A DNA stretch of 56,521 nt. Source: Oscillospiraceae bacterium (GTDB lineage: Bacteria > Bacillota > Clostridia > UMGS1883). The notes below the pieces were generated by a model. That model saw only the letters and a program-made list of their open reading frames with translations. It searched no databases and was not told the origin of the DNA. Made by a program: the position numbers and the translations under genes. The first letter of the stretch is position 1. Each line of letters starts with the position of its first letter. The stretch is taken from the NCBI GenBank assembly GCA_015068735.1, contig SVJW01000009.1, forward strand, positions 1 to 56,521, given 5' to 3'. Below, piece after piece: positions 33,664 to 42,511 of the stretch.

Positions 33664-34497
33664 ATGACAGATATATTTTTTCCTGCCTTGGCAATGGGTG
33701 CAATAGGTCTTTTCCTGGGAATTCTTCTGGCGTTTGCATCAAAAATCTTTGCTGTTGAGAAAGATGAACGTGCAGAAGCAATTACGGAGGTTCTTCCCGG
33801 TGCCAATTGCGGTAGTTGCGGATATGCAGGTTGCAGTGCTTACGCTGCAGCAATATCTTCGAAGGGTGCAAAAATCAATGCTTGTAGTCCCGGCGGCCAG
33901 CAAGTTGCTGACGCAATTGCTGAAATTATGGGCGTTCAGGCTGAAGCAGTTGAAGAAAAGTGTGCAGTTGTTCTTTGCCACGGTGAAACAGAGACTGCAA
34001 CAGATAAGTATATATATGAAGGTATAGAAGATTGCTCTTTGGAAGCAACCCTGCAAGGTGGCGGACATAAGGCATGTGCATATGGTTGTCTCGGATTCGG
34101 AAGTTGTGCGGCAGTTTGTCAGAACAATGCAATAAAAATCGAAAACGGTATTGCAGTTGTGGATTACGACAAATGTGGTGGTTGTGGCGAATGTGAACAG
34201 GCGTGCCCGAAGAAGCTTATAAAGATTGTGAAAAAGAGCACAAAATACATTGTTAAATGTAGCTCCTGCGACAAAGGTGCCGATATGAAGGCAAAGTGTT
34301 CAGTAGGTTGCATTGGTTGTAAAATCTGCGAGAAGAATTGTCCCGTTCAGGCAATAACAGTAGAAAATAACCACGCTGTAATAGATTATGATAAGTGTAT
34401 CGGATGTGGTATTTGTGCAGAGAAATGTCCAAAGAAAATCATTATAGAATTACATCCTGAGGAGAAAAAAGTTGAAAAAACAGCAAAAAAAAGCTAA
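33664..34497 (+). CDS. rnfB: Rnf complex subunit RnfB
   Basis: 277 residues. An N-terminal membrane anchor precedes an Fer4_4-type cluster domain (GANCGSCGYAGCSAYAAAI) and further cysteine sets (CGGCGECEQACPKK, CIGCKICEKNCP, CIGCGICAEKCPKK), giving several 4Fe-4S centres. RnfB accepts electrons from ferredoxin. As last gene in a C-D-G-E-A-B order, it fits clostridial Rnf loci. Its 3' end overlaps the following protease gene by 26 bases. Confidence 0.94.
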   Translation: MTDIFFPALAMGAIGLFLGILLAFASKIFAVEKDERAEAITEVLPGANCGSCGYAGCSAYAAAISSKGAKINACSPGGQQVADAIAEIMGVQAEAVEEKCAVVLCHGETETATDKYIYEGIEDCSLEATLQGGGHKACAYGCLGFGSCAAVCQNNAIKIENGIAVVDYDKCGGCGECEQACPKKLIKIVKKSTKYIVKCSSCDKGADMKAKCSVGCIGCKICEKNCPVQAITVENNHAVIDYDKCIGCGICAEKCPKKIIIELHPEEKKVEKTAKKS

Positions 34498-35278
34498 AAA
34501 CTTTATTATAGCCTTAGCGTATGTTGTGCTCTATTATGTGGTTTCATTTGCCGTCGGAAATATATATTTCTGGTGGCTTACGAATGCAGGCGGACTGTCG
34601 TCGTATGAAGCACAAATAACAGCAATCAATAACACTTGTGTACTGACTGTAGTGACATGGGCATTGTGTTGTTGGTTATATATATTGATAGGCAAAATGG
34701 TGAAAGAGCCGTTAAAAAATGAGATTGTAAGAGAAAAAAATCCTCCGATAATTTTTTTAATGGCTTCAGTCCTTGCTGTAGGTTGTAGGTTTTTGGTAGT
34801 TGCGTATTATTACATTGCACAAAAAATACCTGTGTTGGCTCAATCAATTGAAAGCGCTGCAGGTAACAATCCCGAGATAACAACAAACTGGCAAGCGCTG
34901 ATGTGGATATGCTGTATAGCGCTTATAGCCCCTTTCTTTGAGGAACTTCTTTTCAGAGTTCTTGTCATGGGAAGATTACTCAGGATAATGAGACCGTGGG
35001 CAGCCATTGTGCTGCAGGCGTCAGCGTTTGGCGCATTGCATGGCGTTCTGTTCCAATCCATTTTCGCTTTTGTTGTAGGGATTGCACTTGGAATTGTATA
35101 TTATAAAACGAAGAATATAAAAACAGTAACTTTGTGTCACTCGATTTTCAATCTTTCAGCGTCTCTGATGCAGGAGAATATTACGATGCAGGGGGCATTG
35201 GTCTTTACAGTTACTGGATTGTTGCTTTCGTCCCTTTCGCTGTTTTATATTGTGAATAGTAAAAAAAAGGATAACTGA
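34472..35278 (+). CDS. CPBP-family intramembrane metalloprotease
   Basis: 268 residues from a TTG start at 34472, supported by GAGGAG 7 nt upstream inside rnfB. Multiple membrane helices. The CPBP (Abi/CAAX-protease-like) motifs are EELLFR (Glu-Glu-x3-Arg, about residue 155), FGALHGVLFQ and the His in TLCHSIFN. Members cleave within the membrane or serve in bacteriocin self-protection; the target is unknown here. It ends at a strong terminator and may be carried in the rnf transcript. Confidence 0.85.
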   Translation: MKKQQKKAKNFIIALAYVVLYYVVSFAVGNIYFWWLTNAGGLSSYEAQITAINNTCVLTVVTWALCCWLYILIGKMVKEPLKNEIVREKNPPIIFLMASVLAVGCRFLVVAYYYIAQKIPVLAQSIESAAGNNPEITTNWQALMWICCIALIAPFFEELLFRVLVMGRLLRIMRPWAAIVLQASAFGALHGVLFQSIFAFVVGIALGIVYYKTKNIKTVTLCHSIFNLSASLMQENITMQGALVFTVTGLLLSSLSLFYIVNSKKKDN

Positions 35279-35300
35279 TTTTTTCAGTTATCCTTTTTTG
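35263..35300 (+). terminator. Terminator after the rnf/CPBP unit
   Basis: AAAAAAGGATAACTGA pairs with CAGTTATCCTTTTTT. The stop codon of the protease gene lies inside the stem. Confidence 0.9.
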
Positions 35301-35303
35301 TTG

Positions 35304-35338
35304 TTGACAAATACATATGTGTGTGGTAACATATGTAT
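35304..35338 (+). promoter_or_regulatory. Promoter and ArsR-type operator of the metal-efflux operon
   Basis: TTGACA (35304-35309), 17-bp spacer, TAACAT (35327-35332). A perfect 10-bp inverted repeat ATACATATGT/ACATATGTAT (35311-35320 and 35329-35338) spans the spacer and -10. A third CATATG lies at 35345-35350. Repressor binding here would block the polymerase. Confidence 0.8.
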
Positions 35339-35367
35339 GAACAAACATATGAATGGAGGCGCATATG

Positions 35368-35721
35368 ATGGCGAAACATAATCACGATGAAGTTTTAAAT
35401 GCTGTGCGTAATGAAATTCCCGCGGACGAGCTTTTGTGCGACCTGGCAGACTTGTTCAAAATTTTCGGAGATACCACAAGGATGAAGATTTTGTTCTCCC
35501 TTTTTGAATCAGAACTTTGTGTTTGTGCAATTGCAGAGCTTTTAGGGATGGCGCAGCCTGCCATTTCTCATCAGCTTAAAGTTCTGAAAAACAATAAGCT
35601 TGTTGATTGCCGCAGGGAAGGAAAAACAGTTTATTACTTCCTTGCCGATGATCATGTAAGAAGCATTATAGATCAGGGATATGACCACCTTATAGAAGAC
35701 AGAAAGGATGATTTAAAATGA
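35368..35721 (+). CDS. ArsR/SmtB-family metal-responsive repressor (CadC/CzrA-like)
   Basis: 117 residues from the ATG at 35368, 8 nt after GGAGG; 35365 is an alternative. Winged helix with AQPAISHQLKVLKNNKLV as recognition helix. Both known metal-site types are represented: alpha-3 cysteines Cys51 and Cys53 (ELCVCAIAELL) and alpha-5 ligands Asp94, His96, His107 and Glu110 (Asp-x-His-x10-His-x2-Glu). It should release the operator when zinc, cadmium or lead rises. The stop overlaps the next start as ATGA. Confidence 0.88.
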   Translation: MAKHNHDEVLNAVRNEIPADELLCDLADLFKIFGDTTRMKILFSLFESELCVCAIAELLGMAQPAISHQLKVLKNNKLVDCRREGKTVYYFLADDHVRSIIDQGYDHLIEDRKDDLK

Positions 35722-35939
35722 TAAAAAAGTACGAGGTTTCAGAAATTGACTGTGCAGTATGTGCAGGAAAAATTGAGAATGCAATAAAAAATCTTGATGG
35801 GGTAAAGAGTGCTCAGCTTAACTTTATCACAGGAACACTTACCGTTGAGGCAGAGGATAGAGACTTTTCTCGCCTTGAAAAAGAGATTGTAAAGGCCGGA
35901 AGAAAAACCGAACGTGATTTTGAAATAGAAGAATTATGA
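35718..35939 (+). CDS. HMA-domain metallochaperone-like protein
   Basis: 73 residues, a single heavy-metal-associated domain. Metal motif DCAVCAGK with Cys12 and Cys15, and the ferredoxin-like fold pattern GVKSAQLNFITGTLTVEAED. The Asp before the first Cys is typical of zinc/cadmium HMA domains rather than copper ones. ATGA overlaps join it to the repressor and to the ATPase. The ATPase lacks its own N-terminal HMA domain, so this is probably that domain as a separate polypeptide. Confidence 0.88.
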   Translation: MIKKYEVSEIDCAVCAGKIENAIKNLDGVKSAQLNFITGTLTVEAEDRDFSRLEKEIVKAGRKTERDFEIEEL

Positions 35940-37783
35940 GTAAAAGACACAAAAAACGACTTACAAAAGTACTTATAGCCTCACTTCTCTTTGTCGTATC
36001 TTTCTTTTTTGACGGGTATGTAAGTGTCGCTGTCCTTTGTGCTTCCTATTTAGTCGTTGGATATGACGTGCTTTGGGGAGCGGTCAGAAAAATTTTTTCA
36101 GGGCAGATTTTTGATGAAGAGTTTCTTATGAGTCTGGCAACTGTCGGTGCTTTACTCCTGCAGGAATATCCGGAAGCGGCAATGGTTATGATTCTCTATC
36201 AGACTGGGGAACTTTTTCAGGGAATTGCCGTGGGAAAAAGCCGCAAATCAATAAAAGAACTGATGAAGATAAAACCCGACTTTGCGACTGTTTTGCGTGA
36301 CGGTAGAGAAGAAAGAGTTTCTCCGGAAGAAGTAAAAACAGGGGAGATAATACTTGTTCTTCCCGGGGAAAAAGTTCCACTTGACGGAATAATAGAAGAG
36401 GGAAAAACCAGCTTTGATTCTTCGTCACTTACAGGCGAGAGCTTGCCCATAGAAGCTGTTGAGGGAGAAAAGGCAATCAGTGGTATGATTAACCTTGAAA
36501 GCCCCGTTAAAATACGCGTAAGCGGTGTGTTTGAAGAAAGTACGGTAGCTAAGATTTTAAGGCTTGTAGAAACCTCTTCTGCCCATAAATCCCAGTCAGA
36601 AAAATTTATAACAAAGTTTTCAAGGAAATATACTCCATGCGTATTTATAGCGGCTCTTCTGACTGCCGTCGTACCTCCGATATTACTTGGTCAGCCGTTT
36701 ATGATGTGGGTAAGACGTGCACTGGTATTTCTTGTAGTGTCCTGCCCATGTGCATTGGTTATATCGGTGCCGTTGACATTTTTCGGCGGTATTGGTGCGG
36801 CATCCAAAAAAGGTATACTTATAAAAGGGTCAAACTATCTGGAAGCTTTGTCAAAAGTTGAAAAGGTCGCCTTTGATAAAACAGGCACGATTACCGAGGG
36901 CGGATTTTCGGTTGTGAAAATTCTCCCTCACAATATAAGTGAAGAAGAACTTATGGAAACGGCAGCACTTGCAGAAAGTTTTTCCAATCATCCCATAGCT
37001 GTTTCGATTGTAAAAGCATATGGAAATAACCTTGAGAAAAACCGTGTACAGAATGTAACAAATCTCCCCGGAAACGGAATAAGGGCTCAGATAGATGGAA
37101 AAATTGTTCTTGCAGGAAACAAAACGCTGATGAGCAGTAACGGTGTCAGGATTATTGATGAACAGGAAATAGAAACAGTTGTATATATTGCAATTAACGG
37201 CATATACGCAGGTTTTATTGCTCTTACAGATAAAATTAAGCCTGAAGCAAAAAATAGCGTAAAACAGCTTAAATCGCTTGGCGTGAAGCGTTCTATTATG
37301 CTTACGGGAGACAATTCTGCTGTTGCAGAAAAAATAGCAGAAAATGTCTGCGTGGATGAAACATATTCTTCGCTTCTTCCGCAGGATAAAGTGTCGTTGG
37401 CATTGAAAATCAAAGGAGAGGGGAAAGGGAAAATTGCCTTTGTAGGTGATGGAATAAACGACGCTCCCGTTCTTTCCTGTGTGGATGTAGGAATAGCAAT
37501 GGGCGCATTGGGAAGTGATGCCGCAATTGAGGCTGCAGATGTTGTTATAATGAACGACTCCCTTTCCGCCGTAGCTGAATCAATCAGAATTTCAAAAAAA
37601 ACCATGCGCATTGTGCGTCAGAACATCTGGTTATCGCTTTTGATTAAATTTGGCGTAATGATTTTAAGCGTATTGGGATTTGATAATATGTATGCTGCAA
37701 TTTTTGCTGATGTGGGCGTAATGATAATTGCTGTATTAAATGCAATGCGGATGTTATCGGCAGAACACAACAAAAAAGAGTGA
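35936..37783 (+). CDS. P1B-type heavy-metal ATPase (zinc/cadmium/lead exporter type)
   Basis: 615 residues. Membrane metal motif Cys270-Pro271-Cys272 (VSCPCALVISVP), phosphorylation site Asp314 in DKTGT, actuator TGES (SSLTGESLPIE), the SNHPIA His-Pro motif and hinge GDGINDAPVL are all present. No HMA domain or His-rich tail exists at the N-terminus. It exports divalent soft metals from the cytoplasm. The 4-base overlap with the HMA gene and control by the ArsR-type repressor define the operon. A bidirectional terminator follows. Confidence 0.93.
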   Translation: MSKRHKKRLTKVLIASLLFVVSFFFDGYVSVAVLCASYLVVGYDVLWGAVRKIFSGQIFDEEFLMSLATVGALLLQEYPEAAMVMILYQTGELFQGIAVGKSRKSIKELMKIKPDFATVLRDGREERVSPEEVKTGEIILVLPGEKVPLDGIIEEGKTSFDSSSLTGESLPIEAVEGEKAISGMINLESPVKIRVSGVFEESTVAKILRLVETSSAHKSQSEKFITKFSRKYTPCVFIAALLTAVVPPILLGQPFMMWVRRALVFLVVSCPCALVISVPLTFFGGIGAASKKGILIKGSNYLEALSKVEKVAFDKTGTITEGGFSVVKILPHNISEEELMETAALAESFSNHPIAVSIVKAYGNNLEKNRVQNVTNLPGNGIRAQIDGKIVLAGNKTLMSSNGVRIIDEQEIETVVYIAINGIYAGFIALTDKIKPEAKNSVKQLKSLGVKRSIMLTGDNSAVAEKIAENVCVDETYSSLLPQDKVSLALKIKGEGKGKIAFVGDGINDAPVLSCVDVGIAMGALGSDAAIEAADVVIMNDSLSAVAESIRISKKTMRIVRQNIWLSLLIKFGVMILSVLGFDNMYAAIFADVGVMIIAVLNAMRMLSAEHNKKE

Positions 37784-37806
37784 TAGCTCAGCTATCACTC
37801 TTTTGT
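37774..37806. terminator. Bidirectional terminator between the ATPase and the zinc-ribbon gene
   Basis: AAAAGAGTGATAGCT / AGCTATCACTCTTTT, a near-perfect hairpin with A- and T-runs on opposite sides. It serves the plus-strand ATPase and the minus-strand gene ending at 37834. Confidence 0.85.
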
Positions 37807-37833
37807 TGTAATCTTCTCTGGTTAATAAGGAGA

Positions 37834-38103
37834 TTATCTGTTCTTTGCAAAACACTCGCTGCAGTAAACAGGTCTGTCATCCTTAGGGATGAAAGGAACT
37901 TTTGCTTCACCGCCACATTCAGCGCAAACAGCAGTATACATTTCTCTGTTTTCTCTGAGAGATGCTTTCTTTGCAGCTCTGCAATCCTTACATCTCTGGG
38001 GCTCGTTCTGGAAGCCTTTTTCCGCATAGAATTCCTGCTCGCCTGCTGTGAACACGAATTCCTGTCCGCAATCTTTGCAGACTAAAGTCTTGTCTTCGTA
38101 CAT
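37834..38103 (-). CDS. Small zinc-ribbon protein
   Basis: 89 residues. Four CxxC knuckles: CKDC near residue 9, CKDC near 38, CAEC near 60 and CSEC near 81. They suggest two zinc ribbons; the first half matches the zinc-ribbon family beginning DKTLVCKDCGQEFVFTAGEQEFYAEKGF. AAGGAG lies before the ATG on the minus strand. The function is unknown, probably nucleic-acid or protein binding. It may be expressed from the sigH transcript 78 bp upstream. Confidence 0.8.
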   Translation of the reverse strand: MYEDKTLVCKDCGQEFVFTAGEQEFYAEKGFQNEPQRCKDCRAAKKASLRENREMYTAVCAECGGEAKVPFIPKDDRPVYCSECFAKNR

Positions 38104-38181
38104 TGTTTGATCTCCTTACTTTTACCTATAAAATATTTTTTACCCATTACGGTTACCACGCCGCTTTGGGCATATAACAAA

Positions 38182-38805
38182 TCAATCAGAAGAAATCTTT
38201 TCAAACTTCTTCTTAATTCGCTGCAGTGCATTATCTACAGCTTTGGGATCCTTACCTACTATCTTTCCGATTGCGAGATAACTGTTTCCCTGAAGATATA
38301 AAGACAGCACCTGAGATTCAAAAGTCGAGAGAAGTTTTTGCATTTCACTTCCCAGTATATCGACACTCTCTTTTTTAATCAGGATTTCCTCAGGATTTAA
38401 AACTTTTTCATGTTCCAACAACTCTCCTAAGGTGGAATCGCTCTCATCATCCGAAACGGATTTATTTAAAGATACATAAAAATTAAGAGGTGCATGCTTC
38501 TGTCTGCTGGCATTTTTGACTGCGGTGATTATTTGTCTTGTGACACATACATCTGCAAATGTCTTGAATGTCACGCCACGCTCACTGCTGAAGTCCCTGA
38601 CAGCCTTAAACAGACCAATCATACCCTCTTGAATAATGTCATCTCTATCCGCGCCGACAATATAATAAGAAAGAGATTTACTGCGCACATAAGCAAAGTA
38701 TTTGCTGAGCAAATAGTCAAGAGCCCTATCATTACCCTGCTGTGCCAATACAACTAATTCTTCATCGCTGAATGAGGCGAAGTTTTCGTTTGATATCTTG
38801 TCCAT
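38182..38805 (-). CDS. sigH: RNA polymerase sigma-H factor (sporulation/stationary phase)
   Basis: 207 residues. Region 2 is highly typical: GADRDDIIQEGMIGLFKAVRDFSSERGVTFKTFADVCVTRQIITAVKNASRQKHAPLNFYVSLNK. A region 4 helix-turn-helix (LSLYLQGNSYLAIGKIVGKDPKAVDNALQRIKKK) lies at the C-terminus. GGGGGAG serves the ATG. SigH directs early sporulation or post-exponential genes in Firmicutes; its presence suggests sporulation ancestry, not proof of spore formation. A consensus sigma-A promoter lies just upstream. It is not next to rlmB/secE, its frequent neighbourhood. Confidence 0.9.
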   Translation of the reverse strand: MDKISNENFASFSDEELVVLAQQGNDRALDYLLSKYFAYVRSKSLSYYIVGADRDDIIQEGMIGLFKAVRDFSSERGVTFKTFADVCVTRQIITAVKNASRQKHAPLNFYVSLNKSVSDDESDSTLGELLEHEKVLNPEEILIKKESVDILGSEMQKLLSTFESQVLSLYLQGNSYLAIGKIVGKDPKAVDNALQRIKKKFEKISSD

Positions 38806-38826
38806 ATAACTCCCCCCATTACAATA

Positions 38827-38855
38827 ATTTTAACACCGCAAAACGGCTCTGTCAA
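38827..38855 (-). promoter_or_regulatory. Promoter of sigH
   Basis: On the minus strand, TTGACA (38855-38850), 17-bp spacer, TAAAAT (38832-38827). The start codon is about 22 bp further on. Confidence 0.8.
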
Positions 38856-38862
38856 GTAAAAA

Positions 38863-38900
38863 ATACAGTAAATTGCTCAAACGGAGCCAATTTACTGTAT
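38863..38900. terminator. Terminator of ftsK (could act in both directions)
   Basis: ATACAGTAAATTG pairs with CAATTTACTGTAT around an inner GCTC/GAGC stem. An A-run on the left gives a U-tract for the minus strand, and a T-run follows on the plus strand. Confidence 0.8.
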
Positions 38901-38966
38901 CTTTTTTTGTATAAAATAACCAAAAAATGTCGAAATATGAAGGGTTGGTATTTTTATACTGCATTA

Positions 38967-41510
38967 TCAGTCTTCAATGTTGTTTACCATCATTTCTTGA
39001 AACTCACTTCTGCTCATAAGAACTTTACGGGGCTTACTACCTTCGTGAGGTCCGATAATACCCCTTTCCTCAAGCTGGTCAATAAGTCTTCCTGCGCGAG
39101 AGTAACCGACTTTCAGTTTTCTCTGCAGAAGTGATGCACTTGCCTGACCGATTTCCACAACGATTTCAATAGCCTGAGGAAGAAGGTCATCAGCGTCTGA
39201 ATCGTCAGAGGAAGAGTGATCCTCAGCGCCGTTTTCAATATGTTCAATAATATCTTCGTTATAATGTGCGGTTGAATCGGATTTTATGAATTCAACAATT
39301 CTTTCAATTTCCTTATCGGATACAAATGCACCCTGAAGTCTCTTGGGTTTACTTGCACCCATGGGAAGGAAGAGCATATCGCCTTTACCCAGAAGTTTTT
39401 CGGCACCGCCCATATCAAGAATTGTACGGCTGTCAATCTGGCTTGATACTGAAAATGCGATACGGCTGGGTACATTTGCTTTAATAAGACCTGTAATAAC
39501 ATCTACCGACGGACGTTGTGTTGCAATTACAAGATGCATACCTGCGGCTCTCGCCATCTGTGCGAGACGACAGATGGAATCTTCAACCTCGTGAGGAGAA
39601 ACCATCATAAGGTCAGCAAGCTCGTCAATTACAATAATTATCTGTTCAAGCTGCCTGTCGCCACTCATTGCGGCATATTCGTTGTAACCTTTAATATCAC
39701 GGACATTTGCGGTGGCAAACATACTGTAGCGCTTAACCATTTCTTGAACAGCCCAGTTAAGCGCACCTGCAGCGCGTCTGGGGTCTGTTACGACGGGGAT
39801 GAGCAGGTGAGGTATACCGTTATACACGCCAAGCTCAACAACCTTGGGGTCGATAAGTATGAGTTTAACCTGGTTGGGGTCCGCCTTGTAAAGAATACTT
39901 GTAATAAGTGAGTTTATACATACACTCTTACCGCTACCTGTAGCACCGGCAATGAGCATATGGGGCATCTTTGAAATATCGCTTATAACAGGCTCGCCCG
40001 AAATGTCTTTACCCATGGCAAAAGCAGTTTTTGATTCATACGATCTGAATTGCTCACAATCGATAACATCGCGGAGAGCAACCATTGATGTGTTTTTATT
40101 GGGAATTTCAATACCTACTGCGGCTTTGCCGGGAATAGGTGCTTCTATTCTTACACCGAACGCCGCAAGGTTAAGAGCAATATCATCTGCAAGGTTTACA
40201 ATTTTGCTTACCTTTACGCCTGCTGAGGGCTGAAGTTCAAATCGTGTAACAGATGGACCTTTGCTTACTTCCAGCACCTTTGCTTCAACACCGAAACTTG
40301 CAAGAGTATCGACAAGTTTCTTTGCCTGAGTTCTTAAATCTTCAGGCTTGTCCTGACCGCCCGAGGGGGATTTTGCCTTCATCAGCAAATCAACAGGAGG
40401 GAAGGTATATTCGATGTAATCTGTCTCTATTTCATCTTCAGTAACTGCAATGGGGGAAGTGTCTTCTTTTTCATCTTCAACACCGCCGGATTCCTCCATT
40501 GCCATTTTCTTTATATCTTCCGGAATTTCAACAGGTTTTTCAGGATCGGATTTCTTTTCTTTTTTATCCTTTTTATCGTCATAAAGATTGATTCTGAACT
40601 CAGATTCTTCGCTGTCCTTTTTATCCTCCTCAGGAAGTTTTTTCTTTTCTTCAGGACGTCTGCGGAGCTTCTTTTTAGGCTTGTCCTCTTCTTCCTCTTC
40701 AATACCGGAAATCACAATATCATCGTCTTCCACTTCTTCTTTTTCAGCTTTTCTGTTTGCTATGAATTCGGAAACATAGCCTGACATGAATTTGGCAAAT
40801 TTAATAAGGGGTTGCTTACCCGTTGTTATAACAAAGGAAACAAGGATCATAGCAACTAATATAACGCCCGTTCCCACAGTACCGATAAGAGGTCGAAGGG
40901 GAAGTGTAATGATTGCACCTATAACGCCACCTGAGGTGCGGTCATCAATTGTAGTGCCGATGGTGGTTTCAAGATTTGCAAAAGATCCGGTATACAGGTG
41001 AGGAAAATTTGACGCCTCAACCAGTGTGAGAAGTGCAGCTATACAAACAATGCCTATTGCCGCAAATACATACTTGTGTCTGTAAGGGATAATAGTTCCG
41101 CGCATAAAAATATGTATTGTGAAAGCCAAGAAAAATAAAGGAACGGTAAAGAACATTCCTCCAATGAAAAACGCTCCTATCCCTTGCAAGAAACGACCTA
41201 CAATACCAAATGCATTCAAATAGTAAGATAGAAACAATACAATAGTAATTACTGAAAGTACAATAAGCCTTAATTCTTTGGACGGGTACTTTTCCTTAAC
41301 AGAGGAATGACTTGCGCTTGACTTATGACTACCTGAACCTGATGCGGGACGGGTAGAAGGTTTCTTAGCCGGAGAAGTTTTTTTGCCTGAAGCTGATGAA
41401 GTAGATCTCTTTGCTCCCGAACTGTCAGAGGATCTGGAAACCAACTTCTTTCCTGAAGGCGAAAGAAGTTTTTTCAGACTGCTGAATTTTTTAGAAGATT
41501 TCTTTTTCAT
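38967..41510 (-). CDS. ftsK: DNA translocase FtsK/SpoIIIE
   Basis: About 847 residues. The second ATG (41510) is preferred, 9 nt after AAAGG; the first ATG (41519) overlaps that site. Lys/Ser-rich N-terminus, four membrane helices (about 70-220), an acidic/Lys-rich linker (about 255-350) and the motor with Walker A AGATGSGKS, Walker B IIVIDELADLMM and RMARAAGMHLVIATQRPSVD. The C-terminal gamma winged helix (ASLLQRKLKVGYSRAGRLIDQLEERGIIG) reads polarity sequences. It pumps chromosome DNA through the septum. uppP lies immediately upstream on the same strand. Confidence 0.95.
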   Translation of the reverse strand: MKKKSSKKFSSLKKLLSPSGKKLVSRSSDSSGAKRSTSSASGKKTSPAKKPSTRPASGSGSHKSSASHSSVKEKYPSKELRLIVLSVITIVLFLSYYLNAFGIVGRFLQGIGAFFIGGMFFTVPLFFLAFTIHIFMRGTIIPYRHKYVFAAIGIVCIAALLTLVEASNFPHLYTGSFANLETTIGTTIDDRTSGGVIGAIITLPLRPLIGTVGTGVILVAMILVSFVITTGKQPLIKFAKFMSGYVSEFIANRKAEKEEVEDDDIVISGIEEEEEDKPKKKLRRRPEEKKKLPEEDKKDSEESEFRINLYDDKKDKKEKKSDPEKPVEIPEDIKKMAMEESGGVEDEKEDTSPIAVTEDEIETDYIEYTFPPVDLLMKAKSPSGGQDKPEDLRTQAKKLVDTLASFGVEAKVLEVSKGPSVTRFELQPSAGVKVSKIVNLADDIALNLAAFGVRIEAPIPGKAAVGIEIPNKNTSMVALRDVIDCEQFRSYESKTAFAMGKDISGEPVISDISKMPHMLIAGATGSGKSVCINSLITSILYKADPNQVKLILIDPKVVELGVYNGIPHLLIPVVTDPRRAAGALNWAVQEMVKRYSMFATANVRDIKGYNEYAAMSGDRQLEQIIIVIDELADLMMVSPHEVEDSICRLAQMARAAGMHLVIATQRPSVDVITGLIKANVPSRIAFSVSSQIDSRTILDMGGAEKLLGKGDMLFLPMGASKPKRLQGAFVSDKEIERIVEFIKSDSTAHYNEDIIEHIENGAEDHSSSDDSDADDLLPQAIEIVVEIGQASASLLQRKLKVGYSRAGRLIDQLEERGIIGPHEGSKPRKVLMSRSEFQEMMVNNIED

Positions 41511-41522
41511 TTTAAGCATCCT

Positions 41523-42356
41523 TTATATAGTGAAATTGAGTATTATTGCAAAAATACCTGCCGCTACGCAGTAAATGGAAAAATAGCTGAGCTTGCTTTT
41601 TTCTACAAGTTTCAATAAAAATTTAATAGCAAAATATCCGCTTACAGCGGCAGTAATCATACCTATCACAACGGGGAGAACAGAAAGTGACTGCGACGGC
41701 ATGGTAATCATATCTTTTATATCAAGAACCAACGCACCCAGGATTGCGGGAATAGACATCAGAAATGAAAATCTTACTGCAGTAGCCTTATTAAGCCCGC
41801 AGAACAAACCTCCAACAATTGTACTTCCGCTTCTGCTTATGCCGGGAAGTGTGCCAAGTGCCTGGAAACAACCTACACCGAGAGCTCTTTTGTTGGACAT
41901 TTTTTCAATATCGGTATTTCCTCCCGAAAGTTTTTCGCTGAGGAAAAGGAGTATTGCTGTTATAATCAGGAATATACCAATCTGCCACAACGCAGGATTT
42001 TCTATAATATCACCGAGGAAGAATGCTGCTATTGTTGCAGGAATTGTTGCAACAATAAGCATCACAATCAATCTGCGGTACATAAACTCTTTAAGCCTCA
42101 ATCCCTTGCCTGTAAAAAGGTCCTTGACCATGCCGAAAAATGCCTTGACCATTTCCCATATATCTTTTCTGTAAACAATAAATACAGCGGCAAGTGTTGC
42201 CACATGAAGAAGTATATTAAAGGATAGCAGATTATCTGCCTCCGGGTCAAACCCCATAAGCTGCCCGACTATGGAAAGATGTCCTGAAGAGGAAATCGGG
42301 AGAAATTCGCTTATTCCCTGGATAAGTCCCAGTATAAATGATTGTATGACGTTCAT
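41523..42356 (-). CDS. uppP: Undecaprenyl-diphosphatase UppP (BacA)
   Basis: 277 residues from the ATG at 42356; AGGAGG lies 7 nt upstream, and an in-frame TTG at 42362 is too close. Polytopic, with catalytic motifs EFLPISSSGHLSI and LPGISRSGSTIV. It recycles undecaprenyl diphosphate for wall polymer synthesis and gives low-level bacitracin resistance. ftsK starts within 12 bp of its stop codon, so they form an operon. An extended -10 (TGC-TATAAT, 42398-42390 on the minus strand) lies about 34 bp before the start. Confidence 0.95.
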   Translation of the reverse strand: MNVIQSFILGLIQGISEFLPISSSGHLSIVGQLMGFDPEADNLLSFNILLHVATLAAVFIVYRKDIWEMVKAFFGMVKDLFTGKGLRLKEFMYRRLIVMLIVATIPATIAAFFLGDIIENPALWQIGIFLIITAILLFLSEKLSGGNTDIEKMSNKRALGVGCFQALGTLPGISRSGSTIVGGLFCGLNKATAVRFSFLMSIPAILGALVLDIKDMITMPSQSLSVLPVVIGMITAAVSGYFAIKFLLKLVEKSKLSYFSIYCVAAGIFAIILNFTI

Positions 42357-42461
42357 ACACAAGCCTCCTAATATATACTATTACACTTCATTATAGCATA
42401 GGAATGACAAAAAATCTACTGTTTTTTACAATGAGAAGTAAAATATATAATTAAAAAAGCA

Positions 42462-42490
42462 TTGCTATATTTTTCACCTTATGATAAAAT
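42462..42490 (+). promoter_or_regulatory. Promoter of the lipoprotein gene
   Basis: TTGCTA (42462-42467), 17-bp spacer, TAAAAT (42485-42490). Confidence 0.65.
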
Positions 42491-42511
42491 TAACATATAC
42501 ATAAGGAAAGG

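Noticed and set aside
35718..35939. Copper chaperone CopZ
   Set aside because: The Asp before the CxxC and the linked CPC ATPase with an ArsR-type repressor point to zinc/cadmium/lead rather than copper.
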